DNA from: Cruorifilaria tuberocauda
Taxonomy: Eukaryota; Nematoda; Chromadorea; Rhabditida; Onchocercidae
Reading direction: 5' to 3'
Length of the DNA stretch: 59,464 nucleotides
NCBI GenBank assembly: GCA_013365365.1
Contig: JABVXU010000345.1
Location: 1 to 59,464 of the forward strand
The translations under genes and the position numbers were made by a program. Within the stretch, counting starts at the first letter, position 1. Each line of letters starts with the position of its first letter. Positions 1-13,063 of this stretch are shown one piece after another. The notes beneath the pieces are model-generated. The model was not told the DNA's origin and did no database searches. It worked only from the letters and a program-made list of their open reading frames with translations.

Positions 1-110
1 ATTATTATTAATAATAATATTATTAATAAATCATTAGTATTATTAATTATCAGTATTATTAATTATTAGTATTATTAGTATAATTATTATTAATATTATT
101 AATTTAAAAA
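1..110. repeat. AT-rich simple sequence (ATT/AAT)n
   Basis: Interrupted runs of ATT and AAT units fill the first ~110 bases, inside the intron that precedes the first visible SLC18B1 exon. The minus-strand reading frame here, rich in Ile, Phe and Leu, is a by-product of this composition. Confidence 0.7.
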
Positions 111-435
111 AAGCATTCGAAAAAGAAACCATGACGAAATCTCTCGAAACAACGATAAAAAGACAAAACAAAAATTTAAAAGAAGTGATGAAAACCTGAA
201 AAGAAAAACCTGAAAACAGTTTACAATGACAATCTATAAAGAACTTACTGTTGAATTGTAACAGAAAAGAACAGAGTTTGAACAATCTCTGCATGCATTA
301 CTGATCGTTTGGAACTTCGCATGATATACTTTAGCTAAAAATTTCAGATATGCAAATGAGTGACAAAGCGACGATCGTTGTTTTTATCTTTTTTGAAATA
401 AACAATTAATAAAATGTTCGAAATGGTCTTTACAG

Positions 436-1915
436 TTTAAACTTACGCCATCCATTATTGGATTAATGTTTTTACTGTCTGGTGGAATATATACGATAAC
501 AGCACCTCTTTGGAGTATAATTATCGATAAATTTAACTGTAGCAAAACGATTATAATATTTGGTTATGTAGCAGTAATGATAAGTATGATTATTATTGGT
601 CCATCACCTATTCTAAATGCTGAAAAGTAAGTATTCTTTTTTTGAAGCTTAGAGTTACAACGATGGGTCAAATAGGTCACATTCATTTATTCTAATTGTA
701 TTAATTCAGGACTAATATCGAATCATAGTGAGAAATGTTTCATTTCTTTTTTTTTTCACTTCAAATACTTTTCGCAATGTGTAATAAATTTACACATTAT
801 TTACTGTTGTAAACAAACAGAAGTGGTTTTTAGTAGTTTTGAGCAGTTTATTTGAGATTTCCCGGAAGATATTTTCCATTTATCTGTGATTTAATAATGG
901 TAATTATTGTGCAGTGAGAAAAATGAACTTAAGTTTATGTCAAAGTTAAAAAGAAGCCTTGAAGAGATTAGACCTTATCACATGAACTATTGTTGATATT
1001 TCTGACTTTTTCAAAAATCTCTTTTTACTCATACTTAAAATTTGCAGAAGCTTAGGTTATATAGAAGTTGCATTAGGTGTACTTGGCGTTGCTGCAAGTG
1101 CCTTGTATATTCCAACTTTTCAAATGTCGATTAATACACTTCGGTAATTCATAATTCCAATTCAAGTTCTAAACTTTATGTGAAAATTTAAGTTAGAAAT
1201 AATTTTATTTCAATTTGTCGAATTTTCCTTGCAAATATATTTTGACTTTTAATTAATCTAAAATTTCAGTACTTAGCAACACTATCAAGAAATATAATTC
1301 ACTAAAATAAGTTCCTTAGGAAAAAACTTTTTGTAATAGTTGGAAAATTCAGATATCGATCGATTTCTAATTTAAATTTGCAAAATATTTTTGTTGCAAA
1401 AATTTTATTACAGCGAATATGGGTATGATGAATCATTGCAAACATATGGTTGCATATCAGGTTTATTTCAATCTGCTTATTCGTTCGGGTAAGCAAAAAT
1501 CCATCGTACCATTCATACAATTTCTTTTTTTTTTTGATAAAAAATTTAAAGATGAAAATGTTTCAATAGAATTTGAAAGTAAAAATTCTTTTTCAGATCA
1601 TTCTTTGGACCAACAGTTGGTGGTCTATGTGTTCATTGGATTGGCTTCCCGTGGACAACAACTATTATAGCTTTATTAAATGTTATCATTGTTAGTATCG
1701 TTGTAAACTTTTTGAAAAATTGAATGATAATTTTCCTGGAAATCAATCATTAAATTACATTGGAAGCAAATTGTGTTTGCAATATGAATTTAACTTTCTT
1801 TAAATTTTAGAAATTATCAATTTTACAATTCCAGATTATTGCAATTATACTATTTTATGTAACATATGGCAGATATGATCATTGTATTCGATCGAAATCA
1901 GATCACAATCACTAA
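436..1915 (+). CDS. SLC18B1: SLC18B1-like MFS transporter, 3' part (five exons)
   Basis: Last 178 residues of a major facilitator superfamily transporter of the SLC18B1 branch, a vesicular polyamine/amine carrier in animals. Exons are 436-626, 1048-1143, 1414-1488, 1597-1690 and 1835-1915, with matching phases and a TAA stop at 1913-1915. Diagnostic stretches are a GLMFLLSGGIYTITAPLWS helix followed by a short D-K loop, GPSPIL at the end of the next helix, and ESLQTYGCISGLFQSAYSFG joined to SFFGPTVGGL. These correspond to the GPVPIL, STLGLVSGLF and MGP-LGG motifs of SLC18B1. About five transmembrane helices are visible. The short tail (GRYDHCIRSKSDHNH) is cytosolic if the usual topology holds. 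Exons for the N-terminal half must lie to the left of the window, because bases 1-435 read as intron. Donor and acceptor sites are all GT/AG. Family assignment is firm; the substrate is inferred from the family. Confidence 0.85.
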
Positions 1916-2702
1916 TTTCGTCTTTCCACTTGGTAAAAATGATTATTATGATTTGGTATCATATATCATACATCTATCACATACGTAATAAAAATGTTTA
2001 CCTTTTCAAATTATCGATTCAAACTATTCCCTTTCACTTTTTCAAAATAATTCAACGAAAATAGAAATTATAACTTTTAAAACAAAAAAAGTATCACGTG
2101 AGTTCTATAAAACATATTTGTCATCATTAAAACTACTGATTGCAATGAAAGTGGAAAAAAACTTACAACCACCAGATAATGTAATAATAAAGTAGTTACC
2201 TTAAATAATAACTATAAAGTATGAGAATTGGAAATTGCAACGACAGTAAGTTTTTTTTACTTTCCTTCTTTTAATCGATTTGGTTTATTCCAACTTAAAC
2301 ATACAAAAACTAGCAATCGAAGGGAAGAGAAAGAAAAACCAGACAATTAGAACTCAAAAAAAAAACTCAGAAAAGTTTATAAAATTAAAAAAAAAAGAAA
2401 TCTCACAAAGTATAAAATATATGATAATTGACGGGAATTATCAAAATGAAATTTCAATCAGGTAGAAATTTTAACACCGAAAGCAAGCCAATGCTGCCAA
2501 AAGAAAATTAACCTCAAAGCCTATTTCATTATCTTAACTCACTGTACCTTCGCTTTCTGTTCCATTATCATCTTCAAGGTATGATTGAGAAATAATTCAT
2601 TATCAGGAATGATAGGAATCTTATCATTTCAATTAATATACGATTTTTAATCTTTGTGCATTACTAATTTCAAATCATATATAATAGCTTATTTCTCGGG
2701 AT

Positions 2703-2703
<1 letters not shown>

Positions 2704-2735
<32 letters not shown>
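2704..2735. repeat. (CT)n microsatellite
   Basis: A nearly pure run of about 15 CT dinucleotides, followed by a short CT-rich tail to about 2755. Confidence 0.9.
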
Positions 2736-2737
<2 letters not shown>

Positions 2738-3020
2738 CACCTCTTCTCTTCTCTTTAATTCTTTTGTTAACTTTTGTATCGAAATCATTATCAAATAGGG
2801 AGATAATTTTTATCAGCTGCTATCAGCTAACTCTCAACCTTTATCCAACCTATCATTTCCAACAATTCAATCAAACGATTCCTGAATTCAATTCTCAATA
2901 AAGGAATTATCCTAACAAATCTCTCAGCAAAGAATAAAACTTCGGCAAATCTTAGAGTAATATAAAACAATTTAATCCAAAACATTTTTTCACTGTAAAA
3001 GAATGCAATGCATATTACAT

Positions 3021-3077
3021 TTTCTCTTTCTCTTTCTCCCTCTCTCTCCCTCTCTCTCTCTTCTTCTCTCTCTCTAT
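3021..3077. repeat. Interrupted (CT)n/(CTTT)n tract
   Basis: Pyrimidine-only tract of CT and CTTT units broken by CCC. It is followed about 100 bases later by a GAT-rich tract (3178-3241). Confidence 0.85.
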
Positions 3078-3177
3078 CTTTTTTTAATTCGCGAAGAAAA
3101 TTAAAGATAAATTTTCATCTAAACTGAAACAAATTAATCGTATGAAATGTGCAATATCAAAATGAAAAGATGGAAGG

Positions 3178-3241
3178 AATGATGATAATGATAACGATGA
3201 TAATGATGATGATAATGATAATAATAATGATGATGATGACA
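3178..3241. repeat. (GAT/AAT)n imperfect trinucleotide tract
   Basis: Runs of GATGAT, GATAAT and AATAATGAT units over about 64 bases. On the minus strand this gives a Ser/Leu-rich open frame that is not coding. Confidence 0.8.
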
Positions 3242-3935
3242 AACATCTTTTTGACCGTAATGAAAGGGATACTGTAGAAACAGTATTCATACAATTCATA
3301 TTACTAATATTTTGTTTAAAAAGTAAAAATATTTTCTGTACAACTAATTCATCCATCACAAATTGATAATTAATCCAAAGAATAAAACGAACTTTTCCAA
3401 TTTTTGTGCAAACTTTTCAACAATTTCTTGTAATTAACTTTTTGCTCACCTATTTCTTGCTATTATAAGATATTCAAATTTTAAATAATAATATAGTAAA
3501 ACTTTTTTTTTCAGGAAGAAAATTATAATGATCGAGAAAGGCTCATGAAATATAACATTTCTTCCATCTCAATATTTCTTCGTTCATTTCATTATGCAAA
3601 AGAAAGGCACACGTGTATATGCAATAATATACAATGCGTCACGTACGTGTACGTGCGGAAATCTGAAAAATTCATTCATTTATTAACTTTAGATATAATA
3701 AATGTTTAGAAGTAAATAAAAAATGACATAGAAAATGTTTTATTTTTAATTCTAAAATTGAAAGATGCATGATTGCAGATTATTCGGTAGCTTTTTGAAA
3801 AAGTTTAAAAAGCTTCTTGTTAGCACATCACGTGAGTGCAAAGAGGAATATATTACGTATGAATTAACGTCAAACAAAATTTTTTTTGTAGTTCTAATAG
3901 AAACAAACGATCGTAGCATTAACAAACAATTTTAA

Positions 3936-4077
3936 AATTCGATTTACCAGTATAAGGCAAAGATGACAAGCTGATTTAATCATTTCAATGTTATATTTCT
4001 GGCCAAGTAAGCAAGCTGTTGCATGTAACAAACAATCCGGAAATCTTGATATTGTTCTCTTACCGGTTTTATCAGGC
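3936..4077 (-). other. Isolated exon-like open stretch (uncertain)
   Basis: On the minus strand an open frame of about 47 codons (…SRFPDCLLHATACLLG…) ends at a GTAAAT donor near 3945, and a second GTAAGA donor lies inside it. Codon use and GC are higher than in the flanks. No partner exon with matching phase was found. It could be a remnant of a duplicated gene, an exon of a poorly visible gene, or chance. No family is recognised. Confidence 0.2.
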
Positions 4078-5183
4078 ACAACCGGATATTATCATCCGTT
4101 AGGAATTGAAGAACATATGTGCTAGACATTTGAAGTGATGTTAAATGAATGATTCTAATTTAAGGTTTAATTTTTGCCATAAAAAATCTTCCAATTAGAA
4201 AAGCCGAAGAGAGCTTTCTATGATTGATAAAATTTTCTTTTCTTTGTTATTTATTAAGTAATGAAGAGAAGCTGTGATCAATGATGCACTGATTAAATTG
4301 ATAATTTCTAAAGTAGTAATTTTGAAGCTTATCTATCAGATAGCATCAGTTTTTTTTCTTAGTTATAAATATTTAAATCAACTGATACGTAATAATTTAA
4401 TGGATTAGTGCGATTACAGCTTTTCCAATCAAATATTGAAGTTTAATTCAAAGATTGCACTGATAAGAATATTTTAGAGATTCTCATTGAAGGCGAAAAT
4501 ATTTGATCATCCAGGTGTATTTAGTTTTAAACAAATTCTCGAAGATATATCAAACTCAAAATGTTTGAAAGTTCGCATATTACAATTACGAGTAGTACAC
4601 GGAACAGCTTAAACTATAAGTTATCAATAATCTTTAGAAGAAAATAAAATATTCGATTTACCTATCAAAAAAAAACTAACCGCAAGTTATGATAAGACAT
4701 ATTCATGATAATATAATAAAGATAGAGTATGATGAAAATTTGATTAAATGTTCCGCTCTGCACTTATATCATATTTCATTTGCAATTATACTTGCTTTAG
4801 CATCATGAATAAGCTTTAATTAAAGTAAAAGAAATTATTACTTTGTGAATAAGCTTTAATTAAAATCAACGAAATCAAAATTGATTGGAGAAAAACAATC
4901 GAAAGAAATGATTAAACAATCAATTTGAGTTATAATTCAAAAACCAATCATCAATTAAATATATAAAAACGATATTTTTATATTGATACTAAATCTAGAA
5001 TTAATTCGAAAAAAAAATTCCAAATACCATTTCTTTAAAATTTATTACTTTAGTTATGATCCACTTTCCATCCCTTTTCAATTTCATGAGAAATACTGTA
5101 AATAACAATTTATATTTTATATGACAAAAAGAACTTTGAAATTTCTGATTTACTGATTTTATTTACTGAGACTTACTGAGAAA

Positions 5184-5584
5184 CGACTTACTGATTTTAT
5201 TATCACTATTCTTGAATTCCCGGTGATTAATTCGAGTGTATTAAATGGACAAAAGGAAGTTCACTCTAAAACATTTTTAATTGTATTTACCAAACTGTTT
5301 GCAATTTCAGCACTGTTGCAAACAATTTGGCTAATATAATTGAAAGTATTTTGGAATTTTTTTCATCACTAGAACATTTTCTGAAAATAAGAAGTTAATT
5401 TCTTTAAGATAAAAAGTTATTTTTGGTTTTATAATTTTTCAAACATTGAAAATATAAAATGCTGACAGTAGTAAAGTTGCAAATAATTTGGTTAATATAA
5501 TTAAAAGTGAGTTTCCTTTTGTCCACTTAATACACCTGGATTAATCCGCGGAATTTGAGAATAGTGAAAATAAATCAGTAGGTC
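5184..5584. mobile_element. Foldback/MITE-like element with ~120-bp terminal inverted repeats
   Basis: Bases ~5184-5310 and ~5465-5584 are diverged inverted copies of each other. The outer part is strongest: the left arm reads GTGTATTAAATGGACAAAAG and the complement of the right arm reads GTGTATTAAGTGGACAAAAG. Similarity continues inward through a TTTGCAA-rich segment. The ~155 bp centre has no coding capacity. Long imperfect inverted termini with no open frame fit a non-autonomous DNA transposon or foldback element. I could not recognise a clear target-site duplication. Confidence 0.65.
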
Positions 5585-6790
5585 TTTTCTATTTAACCCG
5601 AAATGTTAAAGTTAGCATTTCCCAGCTTAATGTTTTTTTCAATTTTCATTTAAAGCTAATGTGTGATATTAGTTGGGAAATGGTTTGTTTTGATTAACGA
5701 TTTATTAATCCTTTTGCAGGTAATTCATGCTAATAGATTTGTTTTGAGTAAAGATGAAAAGTTGTATTGAATCTTTCATTCAAGATGATTAAAGTTTCAG
5801 GATCTTATCAATTCTTATCTCTGTTTTTCACTATCACTGCAACATATCACTTCTTATACTTATCCTAACAGGATATCATTCACTCTTACCGTCAAGTTTT
5901 TGCTTCATCTGTCGAGCAGACAAGCAGAAATAGTAATTATGATTTAATAAAACTTGATTAGCATATCGATCATAACATTTTAGTGTATCATTCTCTTCTC
6001 TCATTTCATATCTAGAATTCTACTTCGTATATTACAAAGTTTCTTCTGATACTAATAAACTTAACACTAAAAAATGTGAGGTCTAAATAGTTGGATACTA
6101 ATATAAGCCAAAGATATTTTGAAATTAACTGGAGTTTAAAGACGATTAAACTAAAGCAAATAAACTTCTGATTTAATATTTTCCCGGAAGAAAGTGATTC
6201 TTATGAATTGTTTATATTTTCATGAAATGAAATGCATTCATTGATATTGGTATCAAGTAATTAAAGCGATAATGATTATTTCAACTTTATCCTGTATCAA
6301 TAACTGATACAGCTGTTCTTAACTCATAGTGTTGCTGCTGTCAACTCTTAAAGTTATTTGTTCCTTTGCTAAGAATGCTAAAGTTCTAAGCGCAATAATA
6401 AAGTGAAAGCCATTTGTATTGCCATTCTGTACAGAAACATTCTTTTCATTTATTAATTTTAATCGATTAATTAATCGGTAATTATCGGTAATTCAGTATT
6501 TCCTACGAATTCCTTTCTCTTTTTCAATGCTTGAAGATTTAGAAATATAAGCAAAAATGATTTGCAAATGTTTGTTCATTTCCCATTTCTCTTCTTTTTC
6601 GTATAAATTTAAACTTGAAATGTCTAAAGTTATTATCATCATTTTGCTAGTGGAAAGAGAAGGAACAGTTGCAATACAAGCGCTTTTAAGCAGATGCTTA
6701 CAAGGAGGTTGTTAGCAGTTAGAAAGTTAGTTAGGAGATGAAGAAGAAAAAGTTTTGCAGCACTTCATTGACCCAATCATTCATTTCTAT

Positions 6791-6839
6791 CCTTTCTCTC
6801 TCCCTCCCTCTCTCTCTCTCCCTCTCTCTCTCTCTCTCT
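6791..6839. repeat. (CT)n/(CCCT)n microsatellite
   Basis: Pyrimidine tract of CT units with CCCT interruptions. Confidence 0.85.
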
Positions 6840-7640
6840 GATTCCCTTTCCACAATTTCTACATAGCTTAACATTCTACCATAACATCTAAGCTATCACA
6901 AAAGATAGTCATTTCCACCTCTCCTCATTTTATCCATCATCAATCCTTCCTTAGTAATCGATTATACCATATCATTTCCTAATTTCCTGTTTAATTTTAT
7001 TTTTTAATTATATTAATTGAACAATTATTAATTGCCTAATTTTAGTTGAAATATTAAATTCAAGAAAAAAAAAAACGATTAAATTATGAAGCATGACGAT
7101 GAAGAATATTTTCCGGTGATAATTAATCAATATATTCTTCCTTGATACCTTCAAAATTTGATCAATTAAATTTATTATATTTTATAATAATATTCATTAT
7201 TTAATGATCTGAATCTTTATTGTTTATTTTTGAAAAGAATTAAAATTTTTTGAAACTTGGAAAATATGAATTTCAATAATTATCCGAAAAGTATAAAAAT
7301 GTAAGAACTGATTAGATAAAGACTTTATTAGATAAATGTACTGTGAATGTATCGTTTTATGAAATCTATCTTGAATCGTTAAATCTCAATTTAGCTTCCA
7401 TTTGATGAATTTCAATTAAAGCTAATTAAGTCATAAATGTTTTATCGTTCTTTATCAGTGTCTCAAATTGATTTGATTAAGATTGATATGTTAGAAATTC
7501 CAATTATCAAAGTTTTATTTCAATTTTCCTATTTAATTCCTAATGTTGTACTGAAGGAATTAAACACAAAAGGAATTTAACTAATAATTTTTTTAATAAT
7601 AATTAAATAATTAATAATATTAAAAGAATAAATTAATAGC

Positions 7641-7690
7641 TATAATAATAATAATAATAATGATAATAACAAATATAATAATAATATGGA
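7641..7690. repeat. (AAT)n microsatellite
   Basis: AAT units with a few interruptions in very AT-rich DNA. Confidence 0.7.
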
Positions 7691-7897
7691 AGGAAATTTA
7701 AATCAGAAATGAGATACTTTAAATAATTTTTTTTATTTTTTTTGCAAATCTTTAAGCTAGTAATGCAATCAGCAAAGTTCAATCCGTTCCTCAACTTTTT
7801 TTCAAGTTTTTTTCTCTCACCTGCTAAAATTCCAAAGCGTTGAATTCACACACTTATAAATTCCTCCAACATAACTATCATCCAATTGACCTCGAAC

Positions 7898-7952
7898 TCT
7901 TTCTCTTCTCTTCCTCTCTTTTCTCCTCTCTTTCTCTCTCTCTCTCTCTCTT
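7898..7952. repeat. (CT)n microsatellite
   Basis: Pyrimidine tract ending in about ten CT units. Open frames on both strands across it are low-complexity artefacts. Confidence 0.85.
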
Positions 7953-8872
7953 ATTCATTTCACTCGATAAGCATGAAACTTAAATTTCTCTCTTTTAACT
8001 TCATATCACTTCGTGAAATTTCTGAAATTTTAAGCGTTCTGTTCAGTTCCGACCGATCAAAACAGACGCATTGTCTGATCTTTTCTTTTCTTTTTTTGTC
8101 AGGAAGAGGAAGAAAGGAAAAACAAAGTTTAAAGCTTTTATCTAAATGAATTAAAAATCTCACATAGACATCTGATGAACTGTTCGACGTTAGATGCTAT
8201 CAATCATTTTTCTTGGAAGAAAATTAACCTTCTAAATTGTAGCAAAAAGTAAATTCTACTCATTCTATCTTACAGTTACTCAATTACAGTAAATTGAAAT
8301 TTAATTTTTGAAAATTTCAATCTCTGTTTTTTTTTTAAAACTTAATTTTATTAGTGATAAGGTATTATTAGTAGATATCATTTGAAATTTCAAGAAATAT
8401 ATTAATCAATCGAAAAAAAAAGATTTTCCCCAAAAATTTTTCTTTAACTTAAACAGTATGCATGAGTGCAACTTGTAACTTACTTAGATAATATGCATGT
8501 GTGCAAGTTATAATTTATTTTTCATTTTTTTATGTAATTTTTTAAAAATTTAAGGATAGCAAAATTATCGAATTAGTACTAAATAAACTTATATAAACAG
8601 CTGCTAAGACGCTAATTAAGTAAGTCGAGTCTTTAAACAAAATTAAAATCATGCAAATTTTTCCATCAAAAAAAATTTCCAATTTTATTCCCCTCTCTTA
8701 TCCAAAGAAAAAAAAACTTTTTCATGCTATTACTTTGTTTCTTACCTTTACAAAGGGAAAAGTTAGGTGTGTAAATAAATTATTGCTTGGAATTATCTGC
8801 GAATTTTATATTATTATCAAAATACGAAAATTAAATTTCAAACGATATAAATTAAAAAAGGAATTATCAAAG

Positions 8873-9500
8873 TTTAATATTAATTAATTACTAATATACT
8901 TAATTTTTAATTACTAAAACTTTGCAAATGTCCAAGTTCGTAAAGTTAATTAGTATTTTGCTTACAACGAATGAGTCTCATGTAAAGCACAATAGCCATG
9001 TGGATGGATCACACAGGAAAGGAAGCATCTGTTGCTGTTCTGCCAAACACATGTGCCCTCTTGACATTCTTTAGCAGCAAGGAGTGGATGTTTCAGTTTA
9101 ATGCAATCCGGTTTAGTCAGGTCTAGCTAGCCGGTTTCACTCTTACAGTTTCTGTTTCTGTACTGCTTGAGAAATCTGAAACCGGAAGAGTCTTGCTTTG
9201 GCATTTATTTACCAAATAGGAATTTATGGGACTGATGGATTTTGTAATTCAAAAATAGTAATTTACCAGTAATTCACGATTGACCAAATACGATCAGATT
9301 GCTTTAGACAATATATTTTCCAGGATATTGAAAAAATTGGCCTCAACTTAAAGTTCAGGAAGTAAGGATTTATTCCATTCCAAAGATATTACCTTTAAGG
9401 TTGGATAGATGGATCACAGGAAAAGAAGCAAAATTTAGTATTAATTAATTACTACTATACTTACTTTATAATATACTTGCTAAACTTTGCGAAGTGATTA
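8873..9500. repeat. Scrambled local duplication
   Basis: An AT-rich segment at about 8873-8935 (core ATTAATTAATTACTA) recurs at about 9432-9500. A second segment, GATGGATCACACAGGAAAG at about 9005, recurs as GATGGATCACAGGAAAAG at about 9409. The order of the two segments is exchanged between copies, so this is a duplication with rearrangement and not a simple tandem repeat. Confidence 0.5.
8962..9126 (-). other. Cys-rich exon-like open stretch (orphan terminal exon?)
   Basis: On the minus strand, after an AG at 9127-9128, an open frame of 54 codons ends with TAA at 8964-8962. It contains cysteines spaced as in small extracellular Cys-rich domains (DCIKLKHP, KECQEGTCVWQNSNRCF, LSCVIHPHGYC). 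GC content is well above the flanks. I found no upstream exon and do not recognise the family. It overlaps the local duplication, so it may be a transposed fragment of a gene elsewhere. Coding status is an inference from composition and cysteine spacing only. Confidence 0.35.
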
Positions 9501-12500
9501 AATTTTTATCTAAGCCTTTTTATTTTTATGATTGTTTCTCAATGAAAGATTATGAATTAACTAATGAAGTGATTGAAAAGAAATTTTTTGAAAGTATTCG
9601 TCGCTCATTGATTTACTAGATTTGAAATTGAAACCTAAAATGCAATAGTCCAATAATAGTAATAACACGAAATCGAACAAAAATATATCATTGAAATGCT
9701 TATTCCTTTAATTATGACAACTGATTAGAATCAATTTTTAACTTTGGAAATTAATTAGATTGTAAGGTAAAATTATTAAACTAAAATTGGTGTTAGGGTA
9801 ATTAGAAATGATTGATTTTGATTGAGAAATTATACGCGGAAATCATTGAGAGCAATTGTTCCTAAACAGGTTTACCGAATTTGCTCTCTTTGCCTTTGGT
9901 TACAACTTAGAAGTGTGATGCGGTGGAGTTGACAGATTGGATGAAATGATTATCAGGGCTGTGAGGTTATCCTAATCATCTTATTGTTTATTCTGACCTC
10001 ATTAGCAATAGGAATCATCGTTGAATCACATTTCCTTGTTGTAATAGCTAAAATTTCTTCGGGCAAATTGACGTATTTTTTAAAGTTTAGTTTATTTGAT
10101 TTGAAATATTTGAATTAAATTCAAATATTTTAAAATCAAACGTTATCAGTGATTAATCCAATTCAGCTTATAGCTTATCAAAAATAAAATACCTTTTTGA
10201 GAAGGTATTTTAAATAATTATATATACATATGGCTGTATTAGAGAGTTTCGAAATCAATGAATGCTAGCTAATTGTTTCATTAATTTTGATGAGGAAATG
10301 AAAAAGATGATAGCTGGCAATCCATCTAATGAAGGTCATAGTTCAGTTATGTTTCCCTGCGTCTAAAGCATTAATTCATGAGATGAATTCTAATTATTTA
10401 CCCGACATTGTCAACAACTAAATAATCTGATCATTAAAACTGGAAATAGTGCATAATAGATGAACAAATCTGAGCTTAACAATTATTGCTTGATCTTAAT
10501 CATTATTCTCTATTATTGAATAGCAACTTTTATCGATTACTGCCAACTTGATCAATCGTTATTACTTTTTTTTTTTTTTACTAAAAATCACTGATCAATT
10601 AGCTTATACAATATGATTACTAATGCGTAAAATATGCAAATATTAAAAAAGTTAACAACAAAATTTCTAATTTGGCTTCGCTCAATTATTGATTGAAAAA
10701 GAAATAAACGATAAATTTAAAATATTGATAAATCAATTTTAAAATCTTGACTTTTGCACCTTTTTGATTTTGCAATTTTACATTATATTCAAAATTAGAG
10801 AAACTTTTGTTTACTTATTGCTATTCCAACAATAAATGGAAGAGTCTTGAGATAAAGTTTATTTCACTTTTTCCACTTATTTATTCCAATATTTGCTTTG
10901 TATTCCACAGTACTTATGCAAGTGCGCCATTCTCAAACTTGTTATTACAAAATTTAAACTGAGACATTGCAGTAACCTATTGCATACCGGATCCGATTCA
11001 GTGTGTTGGAATTAATTTCTGTTTTAAGACTTTCGGTTTTGAGTTAGGATTACAAGAAAAATGATATAATTCGAGAAAGTTTTCGATTTCATCGAATTTG
11101 AATGTGTGATTTCATTTTTACAATGAAAAAATTTCATCCATCAAAAAATTTTAAAAATTTATTTAAACTGCGCTTTTATTTATTTTTTTTTTTGTTGCCT
11201 CGCATTGAAAATTTTAGAAAATTTTTTTTGTTTATGAATTCGATAAGATTTTGCTTATTATAAAGAAATTGAATTGAAAATTTGAGCTGCTAAGCTATCA
11301 AAGCATTCATAATTGTTTAGCTTATTTTGATTGATTGAATGATGCAAGAAAGATAAAGTTTCGCTTCACATTATTACAACTATCAACTAATTATATTTCT
11401 AATTTGTTTTGCTTTTAAGGTGTTTGAAAGTATCAATTTAATAAACTCATAGGTAGCTTTTAACTTTGTAATTACTTTAGCAAAGTTGGAAAAGTTCTAA
11501 ATTGAAACAAACAAATGAACTATTTTTTTTTTTCAACGTAAATAAGTAAACAATTAAGATAAATATCTTTCTTGTTCATACATCTGTTTATCTTCTCAAT
11601 GATTGGAAACTTCAGTACAAATAATTTCTTCTACTGAAATCAAAGATTCTATTGTTTACTTTCTTTCTTTTTTTTTTTTTTGGAAAATTTCGAAGTATAA
11701 ATTTTGATTATTCGGCATAAATTTTTGCTGCAGATAAATTCATCATTTAATAACAGCTGGTTAAGATGTGAGTATCTTTTTTCCATCTCGTTGAAATTAC
11801 ATTGTTGTTATTGTTGTTGCTTTTCAAATATGTAATTTATTTTTGAATTTATATTTCCTTCGTAAAACTCTCACTGAGATAGAGCAGAATTATTGATGGA
11901 TTTTGTACAATAATGTGTTTCAAATCATTTTCAGGAAAGAAATTTCTTCCTTTACGATTTTTTTTTTTGCTTCTTACGAAACATTTTAGCGTAAAATTTA
12001 ATTTTAAATGCATTTATACGAATTGCTTCAATTTATGCAAAAGTGCTTTTTATGATAAATAGAAAAACCTAGATGTTTATCGCTTTTTTTTTTGTTGACA
12101 TTCATTTTTTGTTTTTTTTTTCAAAATTCATGAAAATGATATCATTGAGAAGTTTGTTCAGTGATAATCAATCAAATTTAGATTTTACCTAATATTTAAA
12201 ATTTTTTTAAAAATCTTTTGTTCCTTTTACTATTAGGAATAAAAATGATTTTAAAGTATCAATTTCAGTTAAAATCAAAATACAGGTTGTCCTGTCAATA
12301 GAACGAACGAATATTTACTGAGACCTGATTTAGCTGATAAATAATATCTAAGAAAGCTATCGAGAAGTGTTCTCTTCATTTTATTGTTATACTTTATGAA
12401 ATAATCAATGCCAGAAAAAATTTTTCTTTACTGAGATTTCATCTTTTACTTTTTTTTTTTTAAAAGGCCTAGCAAATTATAAAGAGAAAAAAACATTTAT

Positions 12501-12501
12501 C

Positions 12502-12531
<30 letters not shown>
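12502..12531. repeat. (GA)n microsatellite
   Basis: Run of GA units with one AAA interruption. Confidence 0.85.
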
Positions 12532-12533
<2 letters not shown>

Positions 12534-13035
12534 TTGGAAGAAGAATTGTTTGTTGAAATAGTTTATTTCGTGGATTATCGGATAGCTATATTTTACGACA
12601 ATTGTTTTAAAGTTGTATATTGTTTAACATGTTATGTTTATTAGTCTATTTATTTCAAATTTTTATAAAATTCATATAAAAATTTATGACTTACTTTTTT
12701 CTTTCTATAAAGCATTTTTTGTTAGGAAGAAATTTTCACTAATTTTTATTTTATGTGATTTTTTCAATATCAAAACTTTTATATCTTATCACTTGTATAA
12801 CTTCACTTATCAACTTATAACTTATATACGGTTGATAAGTATGATAATTGTTTTTTGTAAAGTTACGCTGATAGAAATGAATAGAATTTTGTTCTCTGAC
12901 TGTCATTTCAACCATATCTCATCCATCATTCCCATTTCATGCACTAAATTATGAAGTTAGATTAGTTATGAAATATGTTCTTAATAGTTTATTACATTTC
13001 AGGATAATAGCTTTCTATCTATCCAATAACTAGAA

Positions 13036-13063
13036 AAATCAATCAATCAATCAATCAATCAAT
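13036..13063. repeat. (AATC)n microsatellite
   Basis: Six to seven copies of a four-base unit AATC. Confidence 0.85.

Noticed and set aside
7886..8163. Open frames of 67-87 codons on both strands.
   Set aside because: They cover a CT microsatellite and are Ser/Leu low-complexity with no splice partners.
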